Positions 43,701-55,471 of a stretch of DNA of 64,000 nucleotides are shown piece after piece. Both the position numbers and the translations under genes were made by a program. How positions within the stretch are numbered: position 1 is the first letter of the stretch; each line of letters opens with the position of its first letter. The stretch is from Corticium candelabrum (Eukaryota > Porifera > Homoscleromorpha > Homosclerophorida > Plakinidae), in contig NC_085089.1 of the NCBI RefSeq assembly GCF_963422355.1, positions 3,246,526 through 3,310,525 on the forward strand. Direction: 5' to 3'. The notes beneath the pieces were generated by a model that was not told the origin of the DNA, ran no database searches, and worked only from the letters and a program-made list of their open reading frames with translations.

Positions 43701-44138
43701 CAAATTCAGAAATTTTGCTTCTGATTTTAGATAGCTATTCCTCAACCACCCCATCTTACTGAATTTACAACTGTAGCTGCCAAAGTTCAAGCCATTCAGA
43801 GTTACCTGAAGGAATTTCAGTATAACTTGAATTATACTGAAAGAGCGACTGCATGTACCTTAACTATTTGACTGCTTATGGCTTTAGGTATAATCACACT
43901 GGCACTCAATTTTTTGAAATGAAGAAAGGTCGTTGTTTATCTCGGTGAGTTGAAGAGTGTTAATTCAATGCTATTGCTATATAGCTTCATATGCGCTGTC
44001 TTTTTCTGCAGAATGATGGAGCAAGCTAAGGAGATGATCAAAGTAGCACTTCCTATTAAGTGTTTGGAAGCAGTTATTCTTGGACTGTATCAACATCTGA
44101 CACTGCAGTTGCATGGATACTTTTACTAAAATGGCTGT

Positions 44139-44184
<46 letters not shown>

Positions 44185-47100
44185 GCATGTTACGTACATG
44201 TGTTTGTAAATGTGAAATGTAGAATTAATAACTACTTGTAAATTATATATTAAAATGGATTATTTATCCATGTACGAATCCAGACAGCGCTGTAAACACA
44301 AATTGAAAGAGGTGAAAAAAGGAAAGCAAAGTCTTCTGCAAGAATTTGGTCAATGACATGAATGTGGAAAATAACAGACATTATTCAGAAGAAAGTTAAA
44401 TAATTGGTGTAGGCTTTCATCTGTTAGTTAATTTGCCAGTAAGAATAGGTGAATGGACCTTTGGAAGTCCCATTTTGGAGCTACCACATCATAGATAGCA
44501 AATTTCAAGAGAATGTTGACAGAGATCGATTATATATTGTTTGATGAAAAGTTACGTAGATGGGTAGCACAGCAAGATTGTCTGGGTAGTGTGTAGAAGT
44601 TTATCCTTTTGAGGTCGATAATATTTTAAAAACCTGAAACTAAACAATTCTGCAGGGATGGACGGAATTGAAGTAGAACATTTGAGATATGGTGGTTTTG
44701 GTTTACAGTTTAGTTTATATGAGCATTACATTTTCATCATTTATGAGGCACTTTGTTCTTAGTCAGTCGTTCCATACAGTCATACACTGCTTCAATCATC
44801 AAGGATAGGAAAGGTGACGTTTCAAACCAAGGCAACTATCATGGAATTACTATCTCATGTGTGGCACCCAAGCCACTAGAAGGAACTATTCTTGGGAGAA
44901 TAAAGAGTGGAATTGGTTCCTGTGACATGCAGTTTGGATTCAGTACGTCACATAGCTGTTCAGAATGTGTGTTTATTTTGAAAGAATCTATCAACCATTA
45001 TATGGACTTACTTACCCTTGCAACACTTTGCCAGCTATTTGTAGGCAGTGAAACTTTGCTGTCCAAGGCTAGTAAATCCTGGTTAGTTGATAGAGCAGTA
45101 CACGTCCTTGGAAGAAACCAAAATGTTTGCTTATAGCCAAATCAAATCAGGAAGAAATCATTTAGGAGCACTTCTGGGTGATGTAGAATATTGCAATTCT
45201 TTTAAAAAGGGCAAAGTGACAAACTGGATAGCAGAAATAGAACGATTATCTTCCATTACTAAGTCGCAACCTCATGATTCGAAATCTGCTTTGGTACAAT
45301 GTCCTGTGATTGAAGGACTTTCCAATATACTAGCTACAGCAGATCTGGCGCCATTGCAATGAATATGTTATCGAACCAAACTCATTCTTGTGCTCACAGG
45401 CCAGAATAAACACGATGACATCGGGAGATTGCTTTCTTTGTCTTGTCACTCTGGTATGTGGCTTGGGCATACATCACCCAACTTCACTATGTACACGGTC
45501 ACAGCTTCTCTTACTGCAGCAATCTTACAACAACGAAGAGATCTGAGTGATGTCTCCAACATTCAAAGCCAGTTTCAGTATCCGTGAAATGACAAAAGCA
45601 ACAGCAAAGTTGCAAAGACAAGTATATATGTTGGTAATTCCACAACTGTCAATCACTACAATTGAAAAGAGCTGTTGATTTGGCAAGTGAGAAGGTGGAT
45701 ACCACTAGGGTGGATGCTTCTTCAGTTGAATCGACTACTTGGTTTCTTATAGACTTTTACTGTACGTGCACTCAATGTTACATATATTTATTTTTGTAGT
45801 TTGTTGAGTTTGATGACCTTTAGTGGTGTTTGTGTTGCCATTATTTTAATATATTTGGTTTAGTCTTGTAGTGGTGTTGTTATATGTATTTGACCTTGAC
45901 TTGAAGTGCAGTTATTTGACATGTGGACTGTATTCAGTTACACGATTTGTTATTGGCTTTAAGACAAAATGTGAAGGCCATTATCACAAGTAAGTACCAA
46001 TACTATCCTTTGATTGTCATTAAGCACAATAAACGTACAAAATGTACTACATGTTGTAACTGACATTTGCAGGCATGTTGTATTGGGAGTGTACTATGAA
46101 GGGTTGTTTGGCTGTGTGGGACTGAGTAGACGTGAAGATCTCATGTATAAACCATTGGTTTATCAAGTAAGAGATTTATTAATTTGCTAACAAGTTTAAT
46201 TTTAGTATCTGGTACAGTACTCAATTAACTCTTAGAGTGAACAAGAGAAGCTATTGCAAGCAGCTATGCGTATAATTTCAACTTTCAATTTGCACATAGT
46301 AACTTTAAGTGTTATACTATTTTTTTGTAAATATTATAGGCAAATCTTTAATATCCATTATATTTCTTATTATAGAAAGTAACTATGCTTAACAAAAATG
46401 TACAATACAGGCCAGCGGAAGTAAATCCAAAGTGCTACAACCTATAGTGCATAGACACGTACACTAGGAGATGTGGTCAACGTGGGCATAATTAACAATT
46501 AATTATATTATGTGATCTAAAGATAGCAGATGTGATTGTTTACATTACATGGACAACACACTGTTTACACATGTGTTAGCATCCAAAGTCCCGGACAATT
46601 CCTTGGGAACCTAGACCGTGACAGCCTGTTATCAATGTTTTTAGTTTTTAAAACTTTTCAAAAATGCTACAGCCATGGTCTTGTTTGGCTGACTTGTTTG
46701 GAAATTCTGCATCTCAAAGATTTTGGGTTTTACATTTAGCAGACTCTCAAATCAGCTAGCTGGTAAATATGGAATTACTTTTACACAAGTGTGCACAGTA
46801 TAAATGGAAAAATTGACAAATGTTAAGAACTTTACTCTGGCAGTGTCTCATCTCTAACGAGACAGTTCTGAAGATAGCTTCCCTGCCTCCAGGGACAGGG
46901 CCTCTGTCTGCTCTGGGCCAGCGCTAACGATCCACCTGGAGGTAGCTAAGCCAGAGCATCCAGGTGCACCAGTATGGGAGTGGACACCAAGGCCCACACG
47001 TACCCGATTGCTGCAGGATATAATTTTTGACAAGCCAGAGGTCTTGTCCATTCCCAGTCAATGACCAGGTACTCATTTATACCCCTGAGTTGAGAGTTAG

Positions 47101-48455
47101 ATTGTGCTATAGCTCACCATCACTGTCACTTGAACTTGCAACCCTGATGGGTCCCGGATGCATATATACTAGCTCACTCTCTAGTATGACTCTAATGAAC
47201 TGAGCTATATATATAGCACCACACTTTTCTGATGGACACCCAGGATGATGCTAGTGCATGATCGATAACCTAAGTAAATGTTTTTATCCAGCCGTTTTGT
47301 GCCATATGACAGAGTGACATGCAGAATGACAGTATTTTAAGACTCTTGTTTTGGTGCTCATAGATGTTAATTATGTTTTTTGTTATACCGTAAACATAAT
47401 ACCGTATAAGATGAAACATTGGCAGGAATGTATATGGTGGTTTGCTAAGAAATTGACGGACAAAGCATATTGGCAAATTTTATTTTTGCGGTTAGACATC
47501 GTTGTTCGATAACTGATGTACCTCTTATCTTACATGGTCATGGAGGAGTTTGTGATTGACAGCTGTTTTTATGGCTCACATTTCTTTAAGTTACTGGTCT
47601 CCAACTACTGCTTAGTGATGAAGAACTGCTGGGTCAGTACAAGGAGCGGGACCCACGTGAACGTGACAGTCCAGCTTCATCCATAGCCTCACAGTCTCAT
47701 TCATAGGCACAACAGACGACAAGCAGGGATTACCTGCCATCTCAGGGCCTCAGCCACATGATATACCGCCACTTTACCATTAGATAGTGATCCACGTGCC
47801 TGATGAAGTCAACATATCCCGGTGGCCAAATTAATAACGGATTTTATATTGGTGGTTGCTAAAAATTCAACAATCTGCCAAAATAAATTTCCCGACAGTA
47901 TTCATGTTATATGGTATTTAGAGAAACAACGGCTTCATTGCAAATTATGAAAACTTAATGTACTGTTTCTAGTCTTTGTATGAACTTGTGTGTGATTTCC
48001 AAACCAGCTACAAGCAATGTAAGACATAATTTTGTATCCTGTAACAGTATATGACGTTTGATCTGCATGGTGTCATTGTGTTGCTAGATTACCATACGGT
48101 AGTGAGAGTCAAGCTTAGTCTTCCTGTTGTTCATGATTTTTGCAGTGGAGAGAAGATATGCTGGGGGGTAATTCGATTCTAACTATCAGTTTTAGCAGCT
48201 GTTTTTGACTTCATCTTTGACTGCGGTGCAGTATCTGAAAATTGAATTGCAGGGGATGGCAAACAATGAAATAAAGCGTTTGCTAGAACGTTACAGTCGG
48301 GAAATGAAAACCAAGGTAAGGTTTGTGTGCAGACATAGATTACAAAATGTGTGATAAATTTGGTTTTCAATTAGACCTTCTATGCTAGAATTCCTTTATT
48401 ACATTCTGGAGCTAGTCCAACTGAAGATCTTTCTAGTGGATCTAGCAATGGGTGA
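40738..48455 (+). CDS. VASH: Vasohibin (tubulin tyrosine carboxypeptidase)
   Basis: Vasohibins, with their small partner SVBP, remove the C-terminal tyrosine of alpha-tubulin. Ten exons: 40738-40911, 43731-43819, 43888-43944, 44012-44086, 45912-45989, 46073-46166, 47973-48018, 48088-48167, 48232-48315, 48375-48455. The total is 858 nt, or 285 aa plus TGA, with all phases consistent. Landmarks: [21 protein letters not shown] (exon 1), YNHTGTQFFEMKKGR (exon 3), and the catalytic Cys in ALPIKCLEAVILG (exon 4). The catalytic His is in YHKHVVLGVYYEG (exons 5-6) and the Ser in GLSRREDLMYKP (exon 6). All three residues of the unusual Cys-His-Ser triad are present, so the enzyme is probably active. 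Human VASH1 and VASH2 are about 355-365 aa; this copy lacks their extra N-terminal and basic C-terminal tails. The stop overlaps a good splice-donor match (GGGTGAGT), so a longer C-terminus is possible. VASH1 and VASH2 cannot be told apart. Introns 1, 4 and 6 are large and full of repeats. Confidence 0.92.
41601..42239 (-). mobile_element. Collapsed Ty3/gypsy-type LTR retrotransposon
   Basis: Two direct repeats (41601-41781 and 42067-42239) begin TGTAGCG and end CGCTACA, as LTRs do. On the minus strand, the sequence after the LTR at 42067-42239 reads AGTGACCCTGACGTGATT, a gypsy-like primer-binding site. A frame then reads HYTLSVNGQKEVVSLDRLKP, the C-terminal integrase signature, continuing to PAYLAASLTLN. 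A purine-rich tract (GGAGGGGAG) precedes the other LTR. Almost all of gag-pol is missing. The LTRs differ by several substitutions and a small indel, so the insertion is old. Confidence 0.8.
42502..42990 (+). mobile_element. Retroelement C-terminal fragment (zinc-finger-like plus downstream block)
   Basis: An ORF from 42502 has CVCGQVLDFGDRLPCCGYGP then RRHN, the Cys/His cluster found after reverse transcriptase in some non-LTR elements. After a frame break, 42830-42990 reads EGGEFYPLVIETYGF, stop, TPASLQTLELIFSR. The same block recurs, reversed, at 54994-55390. This is a decayed fragment in vasohibin intron 1. Confidence 0.6.
44139..44185. repeat. (TG)n(AG)n microsatellite
   Basis: TG repeats pass directly into GA repeats just after vasohibin exon 4. 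Confidence 0.9.
44640..45600 (+). mobile_element. Two abutting retroelement fragments in vasohibin intron 4
   Basis: 44640-45060 carries non-LTR reverse-transcriptase pieces in several frames: NNSAGMDGIEVEHLRYGG, then IIKDRKGDVSNQGNYHGITI, then DMQFGFSTSHSCSE. From about 45060 to 45600 a different polyprotein begins: IKSGRNHLGALLGDVEYC, KVTNWIAEIERLSSI, then LTGQNKHDDIGRLLSL. That is the segment downstream of the polymerase in another retroelement family. The change near 45060 suggests one fragment landed next to, or within, the other. Confidence 0.6.
46835..47222 (-). mobile_element. tRNA-derived SINE-like repeat
   Basis: On the minus strand the segment opens with TAGCTCAGTTCATTAGAG, which resembles the A box of a tRNA. 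About 60-70 nt later GGGTTGCAAGTTCAAGTG resembles a B box. A body of about 260 bp rich in paired CCTGG/CCAGG segments follows. No second copy is in the window. Confidence 0.5.
47400..47916. mobile_element. MITE of the TACYRTATAA family, copy 2
   Basis: TACCGTATAAGATGAAACAT at the left and the complement of TACCATATAACATGAATACT at the right form the ends. The interior is homologous in reverse to 14168-14562. It ends about 55 bp upstream of vasohibin exon 7. Confidence 0.7.
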
Positions 48456-49089
48456 GTCAGTGAATTAGAGAACAGTTGTGCAATATATGGTATTAACAAA
48501 CTTCTGTCTTTGGTTGTCTGCCTGCTTATGATCATATGTACCTGTCTGTGTGTTTGTTAATCTGTATGACAGCTTTGCCAATATATGCATTTGTAACAAA
48601 TCTATTTGTCTGCCCACTGGTTATAGACATCCGTTTGCTTAATTTGCCTGCCTTTATGCACATGCTCATCATACTAGCAGTACGTTGTAAACCTTGCAAA
48701 CATGTAGTGTGATATGACAGGCAATTTTCTTTTTAATTACATATATAGGTAATCGTATGATTAGCATGCTATATGTCTGTACAAGCACAACGGGCGGGTT
48801 ATTGCCTTAGGCAAAGCCAAAGGCTAGAACATCACTCCTAGTGCTGGTAAAGCCATATAGCATGTTAATCATATGATATGGGGAGTTGCTTGTTTATGGA
48901 GACGGAGTATTTACTGTTCTGTCAGTGTGTTACAAGACTTAATTTGGAGATAAGGGAATTTGTGGGATTCAACTGAAGATGGATAACTGGTGTTTGTATT
49001 TATTATCAGTGTACCTTCCAACTGATTATGGTGATTGTCAGAATTTTGTTTCATTTTCTTTAATGTCTTGGATTGTTAAGAACATTTAT
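48456..49089. other. Downstream of vasohibin; contains a small fold-back
   Basis: It should hold the vasohibin 3' UTR. At 48752-48775 and 48854-48877 an inverted pair (ATCGTATGATTAGCATGCTA and its near-complement) forms a hairpin with a loop of about 80 nt. I see no coding sequence. Confidence 0.55.
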
Positions 49090-49324
49090 CTAGATCCATG
49101 TTGGTGATGAAATCTGCATTATTGGATATTTTAATGCCGATCCCAAGAGAGATTCTACATTTGGGACAGCTCTGAGAGAATTTGTTGCAGATTGTCAGTT
49201 GAGTGTTCCAGATCAGCTGTTCGTAGACCCAGCAGTTAATTCAGTGTCCTAAAGATCTGATGACGATTCAAGAGCATCATGGATAGATCACACATTAAGC
49301 TCAAAATCCATGGTAAGTAGTTGC

Positions 49325-50095
49325 ACTGGGCCGTACCCAGACCTAAAAATTAGAGGAGGCGAGACATGTGTTTATACTGCTAAGATACACTTTTTATCAT
49401 AAGACGGCGATAACATCTAGTTTGTTATTCAGGGGAAGATTAGATGAGAATGGTCTACATCGTGTCATTGTGTGATATCTAGAGAAGTATAACTGCTACT
49501 TGGTTTAGTCTTATGATGTTTCTTCTTAACTGTGGTCGAAAGCCAGTGCAATTCTTCTGTGGAGTGATGCATCCCACTGTTTGAGCACATCAAGGGTCTA
49601 GGTGAGAGATGAGTGGATGGTCCTTATGAATGTGAAAAGCGCAAGCCATGTAGTTGGTTCTCTCCCATTGATGTTCTGCGCCAGGTTTTGAGGCACCTCA
49701 GTGCACTAAATAGCGTTCAGATGTGCAGGAATCTACGGGAAGAGTCAAAAGCAAAGAAGGATGGAAAGATATTTGGATAAAAAGTTTTGCCTGTAATTTT
49801 AATGATGTCAAGCAGCTCTAGATCGTGTGTGTCTCCAGCTGAGAATTTGGTTTTCCATTGAAGTACTCCAGATTCAAAGCTGGAAGGCATTGGCAAATAT
49901 TAGCCGGTTCTATATCAGTGCGAATGTGCTTAATTGAAAAACCACTAATACTTAAACACCTACTAGAAAGTAGGCGGTGCTCTGTCATAGGCTAGAGCGT
50001 CTACTTCGATAGTCGATCACACCTTGATTTTTAATGACATCCCCAAAATCAGAAGGGGCAAATGCCTCCTCTGCCTCATTCTGGCTACGGCCCTG
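49325..50095. mobile_element. DNA element inserted in the decayed LINE, hAT-like ends
   Basis: CACTGGGCCGTACCCAGA on the left and TTCTGGCTACGGCCCTG on the right are inverted, matching a CAGGGCCGTAGCCAGA-type end. The LINE endonuclease frame is broken exactly here and continues on the far side, which fixes the insertion borders. Confidence 0.65.
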
Positions 50096-50450
50096 CATAA
50101 CATAATAGCATTGTCAATATTCCATATGGTTGATAAATGTGGCTACTTTTCTGACCATTTACCATTAACAGCTTTTGTTAAAATTCCTCAAGCATATGAA
50201 ATGAAAAATTTGGAGTATAGTATGTTTTATCACAAAGTCGGTTCTTTGGAACAACCACTGTGGAAACCTGCTAGTGCAGATGATGTTCATAATTATCAAG
50301 ACTGTCTGTGGCAGCCATTTGCAGAAGCAAGGTTTCTTGTCTATTAGGCACGGTGTCTTTTGTTATGTATTTCTAGACACCATCATCAACAGTTGGGTGG
50401 TTATTTGTCTGAGGTAGTCTCTTTATTACTGTCAGCTGCATACCGTATAT

Positions 50451-50750
50451 CCAGTTATTTCTGCGATTATGATATTTCTGCAAAGAAATAATGGAACACA
50501 CAAATAAAATGTGTAGATATTTAGGCATATCCTTGGAGTCCCAAGAAGTCACTGTTTGGACACATGTATATACATGTGTACCAGTAACTGTCTACTTGGT
50601 TAGAACACAGAATTTAATTTGCAGTAATTAAAACTTTTGTCTAAATTCTCAAATCGCAGAAATTTAAGACTGCAGAAATAACCGGTTAACTTAAACAGTA
50701 TCATGCACTGCCAGAAAGTTAAGACTGCAGAAATAACCGGTTATACAGTA
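50451..50750. mobile_element. MITE, TACCGTATAACC family, copy 2
   Basis: Starts TACCGTATATCCAGTTATTT and ends AACCGGTTATACAGTA. The interior is homologous in reverse to 3839-4092. Its right end is tandemly duplicated (AAGACTGCAGAAATAACCGG occurs twice, at about 50671 and 50721). Confidence 0.8.
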
Positions 50751-52990
50751 TCATGCACTGCCACTGAAAAATCAATGTCAAAAATTGCAGACGTACTTAT
50801 GGATTGAATTTGTACGTTTGTCATTATCAGATGGCTGCACGACAATCTCGATCATTGGGTGCATGTTCGAAGACCAACCTCTGGTCCTGAGTACCAAGCA
50901 TGTACATGCCATTGTTCACAGATTGCATGTGAACCCCCTGCATGAGTAATCACTCCATATGCCCTAATAGTTAAGTTAATTAACTAATACAGCTTTAATT
51001 AAATATCTTTAGTAATTAGGTAAAGTGGCACAAGTATTGTGTGAGTGTCCTTTGAGACGTTCTTGAGCAACAGATGAGGGCCATTACTGGGCCCCAAGGG
51101 TAGACATTATACATGTTTGGTATAGTAAAACATCCAGGACACTAAAACGGTTTGGCCAATGACTTTTCCAAAGAGCATATGTAGAAGTTCTCTGTGAGAT
51201 TCATCTCATAAGTTTAGAATCTCTCATAATTTGTTTAAAACGAGCCTACCTTGAGATGACGTAATTGTAAGATTACGTGTATAGTGACGTCATTAGTGAC
51301 ATTCAGAGCTGCAAATTAAACGTGAACCCCAACCAACTTTCAATGTATGCCGCTGGAGTACGACTAGTATGCAGTAGGAAGACTAAAAAAGGACATTAAC
51401 AAGATATGTATGGATGCTTTAGTCCGTCATATATTAAATGACTCTGGTTCACAATTTTGGAAGCCTGTTCAGAAGATGAAATCATTGCAGAGCTATGGAG
51501 ACGTAACTTTACTGAAATATATTAATGTCTGGCACAATTGAGAATGGGCCACCCAAATGCCGTCTGACTTCGAATTTTTGATAGATGCTGAAATGGTTGA
51601 AAAGACAGTTTTTCTTTGAAAGGAAACAAAGCTTCTGGCTTTGATGGTATATGCGAAGAGCATCTGATAAATGCTCCTGGCTGTAGGTGTCATTGCTCAC
51701 CTAGTGAATCCTTTCACCTGTATGCTAGCTGAAATATGGTTATCTCCCAAACTCATTGTTAGAGGGAATTATAGTCCCACTAGTGAAAGACAAACTTGCA
51801 AGCAGATCTGACATGTTCAACTGTATACAGGGATCACACTGTCCTCATTTATATGCAAGGTCTTGGAGCTTGTATTAGTTGACATGTGCAAGCAAAATTT
51901 GCAGACTAGTAATCATCAGTTTGGCTTTAATCCAAAGCATATATAGTACGACTATGTGCTCATTTCTGATTCAAGAGCCAAAAGGGGATCTCCTCATTTT
52001 GCTTGTTAATGGATGCGTCCAAAGCCTTTTACAGAGTTAATCATGATAAGTGTTTTGATGTCCTGAAAGATCGATGTCTCAATCCTGTCATTTTGCATCC
52101 TTTGGAATATTGGTAGAGTAATATGAAAGCCAGAGTTAGGTGGGGAAAGTCCTATCTAACCCATTTCCTGTGTCTAATGTTGTAAGACAAAGTGGTGTTC
52201 TCTCACCATACACTATTCTTGGTTTATGTTGACGACCTATACTAGTACAAATTAATGAGTCAGGATGTATGGGTGCAAAATCGGCAAAGTCAACGTGGGT
52301 GCAGTAGCGTATGCTGATGATTTCAGTCTTCTATCAGGCTCTTCTCATAGATTACAAAGATTGCTTGACCTATGTATGCTCTTCATATGCTGTTGAACGT
52401 CAATAGCTTTTCAATCCATCAAAAACAAAGTGCTTACGCTTGTCATTGTCTACCTATGCTGTTTCTTGATGGTAAAGAATTGGAGTTTGTAGGAAGCTGG
52501 AAACACCTGGGTCATATTATGTGTTATGATATGAGGGAGTCACTGCCTATTTGTGTCTGAAATGAAACGGTTTTGTCGTTCTTTAATTCGTTCTACCATC
52601 AGTTTAAGGGAGCTGCTTTGATAATTTTATGTCGTCTTCTGCAAGACTTTCCATCTTTGTTTTATGGATGTCAATTGTGGTGTTACTCTGACAATCAACT
52701 TCGAAAATTTTGATTGCCTGGAACGATGCTATAAGGAGAATTTGCAATGTAATAGAGGATGTCACGTCAACGCTATGATTTATGCAACGAGAATCTTGTC
52801 TCTACCTGAGATGTTGCAGAAGTGCAAGTTTCACTTCCTGTCTTCTCTTTTTCAATTTAGCAAAGAGGTTATTGCATACATTTCATCTCTTCTGAACAAC
52901 TCACTGCAGTCTTTTTGTCTTTGGCAATGGGAGTTCCATTATTGTCACAAAGACACGCGAGAATTCTGTCAAAAAGTTTAATAGCTCAGG

Positions 52991-54030
52991 ACATGGGTGC
53001 ATTTGGAAACATCGTTATCGCAATTAAGCAAGGCGTGAGGCGGCAGACTTTGCATATACATTGCTGTTTGATTATGGTAAAAGTAGTAAATTGGTATTGA
53101 CTCATTTTCAAGAGATTGATGGAATTTATCTGTTTGTCTATTTTTTCTATTCTTTTTGTTTTATATCTTTTTATATGTATCTTACACTATTTATATGTGT
53201 GCGAAGCAAATGTGTAAGTAATTTATACCATGTTTATGTGATATGTATATAAGTGAGCATGCAACGTACACCAGAAGTAACTTATTGCACACTTGCCGTA
53301 CAATACATATATACAGTAGGTATGTACTCATGAGTGCATGGTTGCACATCACGTGACCATGGTATAACTCTTATTATCTAATCAAATCAGTTTCACTTTT
53401 CAGTGTCTACTCGAGAGCAGCTAAAGGCATGCATGGCTACTGACTGAGCTAATGATAGCTAGCTACCAAACGAAATTTTTGTCATGATTGCTAGATTTTG
53501 ATGAGGAATTGTACATGCATAGCTTGCAAAACGTCTCACACGTGCATGAGCATTTAATAACCAGATGAGTAAATTGATAACTGATTGATGTGAGCTGTAT
53601 GGCCCTTTTAAGTGACTGTTTGCATCTTTTGGTGTCACAAACAGGAATTTGCTCATGGAACGGCAAGGAGCTAGAGATCATTACAGAATACTGATTAACT
53701 AACCTTCTAACTTTGATAGCAACACTAGATCTATTTATTGCATGGATTTCATGCAGCTAGTGAACTGTCTGTGTAGTTATTACTCAAATTAAATATTAAT
53801 TAATATGTATATCAGGATAACACAATAGCAAGATTTGAGGTTTTCATGGGAGGATTAACTTAATTTGTAGCATGCTTGCAATCAATTACACTTGCTTTGT
53901 AATTCTATTGTGTATACATACAATAATCACAATGCGAGGGTAATTACTGATGCAATTCAAAGGGAATGGTTCTAGTAGTTAAATTTTTCAGTGAATACCT
54001 ATGTTACATGACGGAATATTGGAAATGTAC

Positions 54031-54032
<2 letters not shown>
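52991..54032. other. AT-rich stretch without recognised features
   Basis: Only short ORFs without family resemblance are present. I see no clear inverted-repeat element or RNA gene. Confidence 0.5.

Positions 54033-54080
<48 letters not shown>
54033..54080. repeat. (TA)n microsatellite
   Basis: About 24 TA units. Confidence 0.95.
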
Positions 54081-54084
<4 letters not shown>

Positions 54085-54085
<1 letters not shown>

Positions 54086-54745
54086 GCTTTTGGCAAACTG
54101 GAATCAAGATTGTGGAAACAAAGAGAAATCAAATTGCAAATGAAAGTCTGTCTACAAGGCAGTTGTTCTTCCAATCCTCCTGTACAAATGTGAGAGTTGG
54201 ACACCACTGAAACAGAACATACATAAACTTGACAGCTTCCACATGTGATGCCTTCGTCGAATTTGTAAAATTCAATGGAAAGACAAAGTTCCAAATACCG
54301 AAGTGCTTTCACGATCTGATATGTGTGGCATAGAATTTTACATCATGAAGTCTCAATTTTAGTGGGCTGGGCATGTAGCACACATGCCTGATGACAGGAT
54401 ACCAAAGCAGTTGCTGTTTGGAGAGCTCAAACTAGGAAAGCGACGTCAGGGAAGACCACAGCTATGATTCAAAGATTTGCTGAAAGACAACCTCAAACGC
54501 TGTTCAATCAGTTCTGATAAATTTGAACATTTTACTGAAGACAGAAAGCTATGGCGTAAAAATGTGCCATCAATCATTTGATGCTATCAAGGATCAGTGC
54601 TATTCAAACAAAACAACAGAAGAGTAAAAATTGTGATGTATCTACCATTAGAACTCTTCCAACTTTGGGTCTAACTTGTTCTACATGTACCAAAGTGTTT
54701 CCTTCAAAAGCTGGATTACTATCACGTCAAAGAAGCAAGAGACAG
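54085..54745 (+). mobile_element. LINE 3' fragment, copy 1
   Basis: Shifting frames read LLYKCESWTPLKQNIHKLDS, CLRRICKIQWKDKVPNTEVL, WAGHVAHMPDDRIPKQLLFG and ELKLGKRRQGRPQL. These are typical of the region after the reverse transcriptase in many animal LINEs. Frameshifts and stops abound. The 3' part is repeated at 57946-58320. Confidence 0.75.
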
Positions 54746-54791
54746 TAATCGTCATCACTGACTCAGTGGACATACCATTATCATATCATAT

Positions 54792-54947
<156 letters not shown>

Positions 54948-54993
54948 GCATATATTTAACAGACTAACGGCGACCCAGTAGAGTCACCTTATT

Positions 54994-55402
54994 CTAGAAC
55001 ACCGTAATTGAAGCAGCTAAAGCTAATTTTTCTAAAATCAACTGTGCATTGTATTTCCATAATCTGCATGGCAATTGCTCATGCAAGTTGCAAAGAGTTT
55101 TGCTAAGAGTTTGTCCATTAAGCAAAGACGATCTTTTTGCAATAAATTTGATGACTTCCAGGCTGCTGTGAGTTGACCATACTCCATTTCCACCACCAAT
55201 GGGTAGAAAAGACCTCCTACTGCTGTTACGTTGTCGTCGTGTCTGTTGCCCTTTCTTATTCACCAAACTTGGCAGCTGCACAGCTTCATTTGCAGCATTG
55301 ATTATCTGAGAAGGATTGAAGGAGTTCCTTATGGACACATCAAGTATGCAGGTCTGCCCTGAGTAAAGTTGGGTGGCAAATGTTCCTCGGTCTGTCAAAG
55401 GA

Positions 55403-55456
<54 letters not shown>
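54994..55456 (-). mobile_element. Retroelement C-terminal fragment fused to a (TA)n tract
   Basis: On the minus strand: DVSIRNSFNPSQIINAANEA, then NGVWSTHSSLEVIKFIAKRS, then NLHEQLPCRLWKYNAQLILE. This is the conserved C-terminal block of a reverse-transcriptase polyprotein, related to 42830-42990. Its upstream side (55406-55456) is a (TA)n run that stays in frame and makes an artificial Ile-Tyr repeat. Confidence 0.65.

Positions 55457-55471
<15 letters not shown>

Larger units (their letters stand above)
49090..52990 (+). mobile_element. Decayed non-LTR retrotransposon (endonuclease plus reverse transcriptase)
   Basis: 49100-49310 reads VGDEICIIGYFNADPKRDST, the GDFNADP-type motif of an APE-like endonuclease, and on to SWIDHTL. 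After an insertion (49325-50095) the endonuclease tail resumes with GYFSDHLPL at about 50140. Reverse-transcriptase remnants follow: KASGFDGI at about 51630, VRQSGVLSPY at about 52180, and the catalytic block AYADDFSLLSG at about 52310. Many stops and frameshifts mean it is inactive. From about 52560 only scattered frames remain. Confidence 0.75.

Noticed and set aside
54001..54312. ORFs with Ile-Tyr repeats at 54001-54312, 54676-54981 and 54994-55524
   Set aside because: The Ile-Tyr and Cys-Val runs are translations of TA and TG microsatellites.
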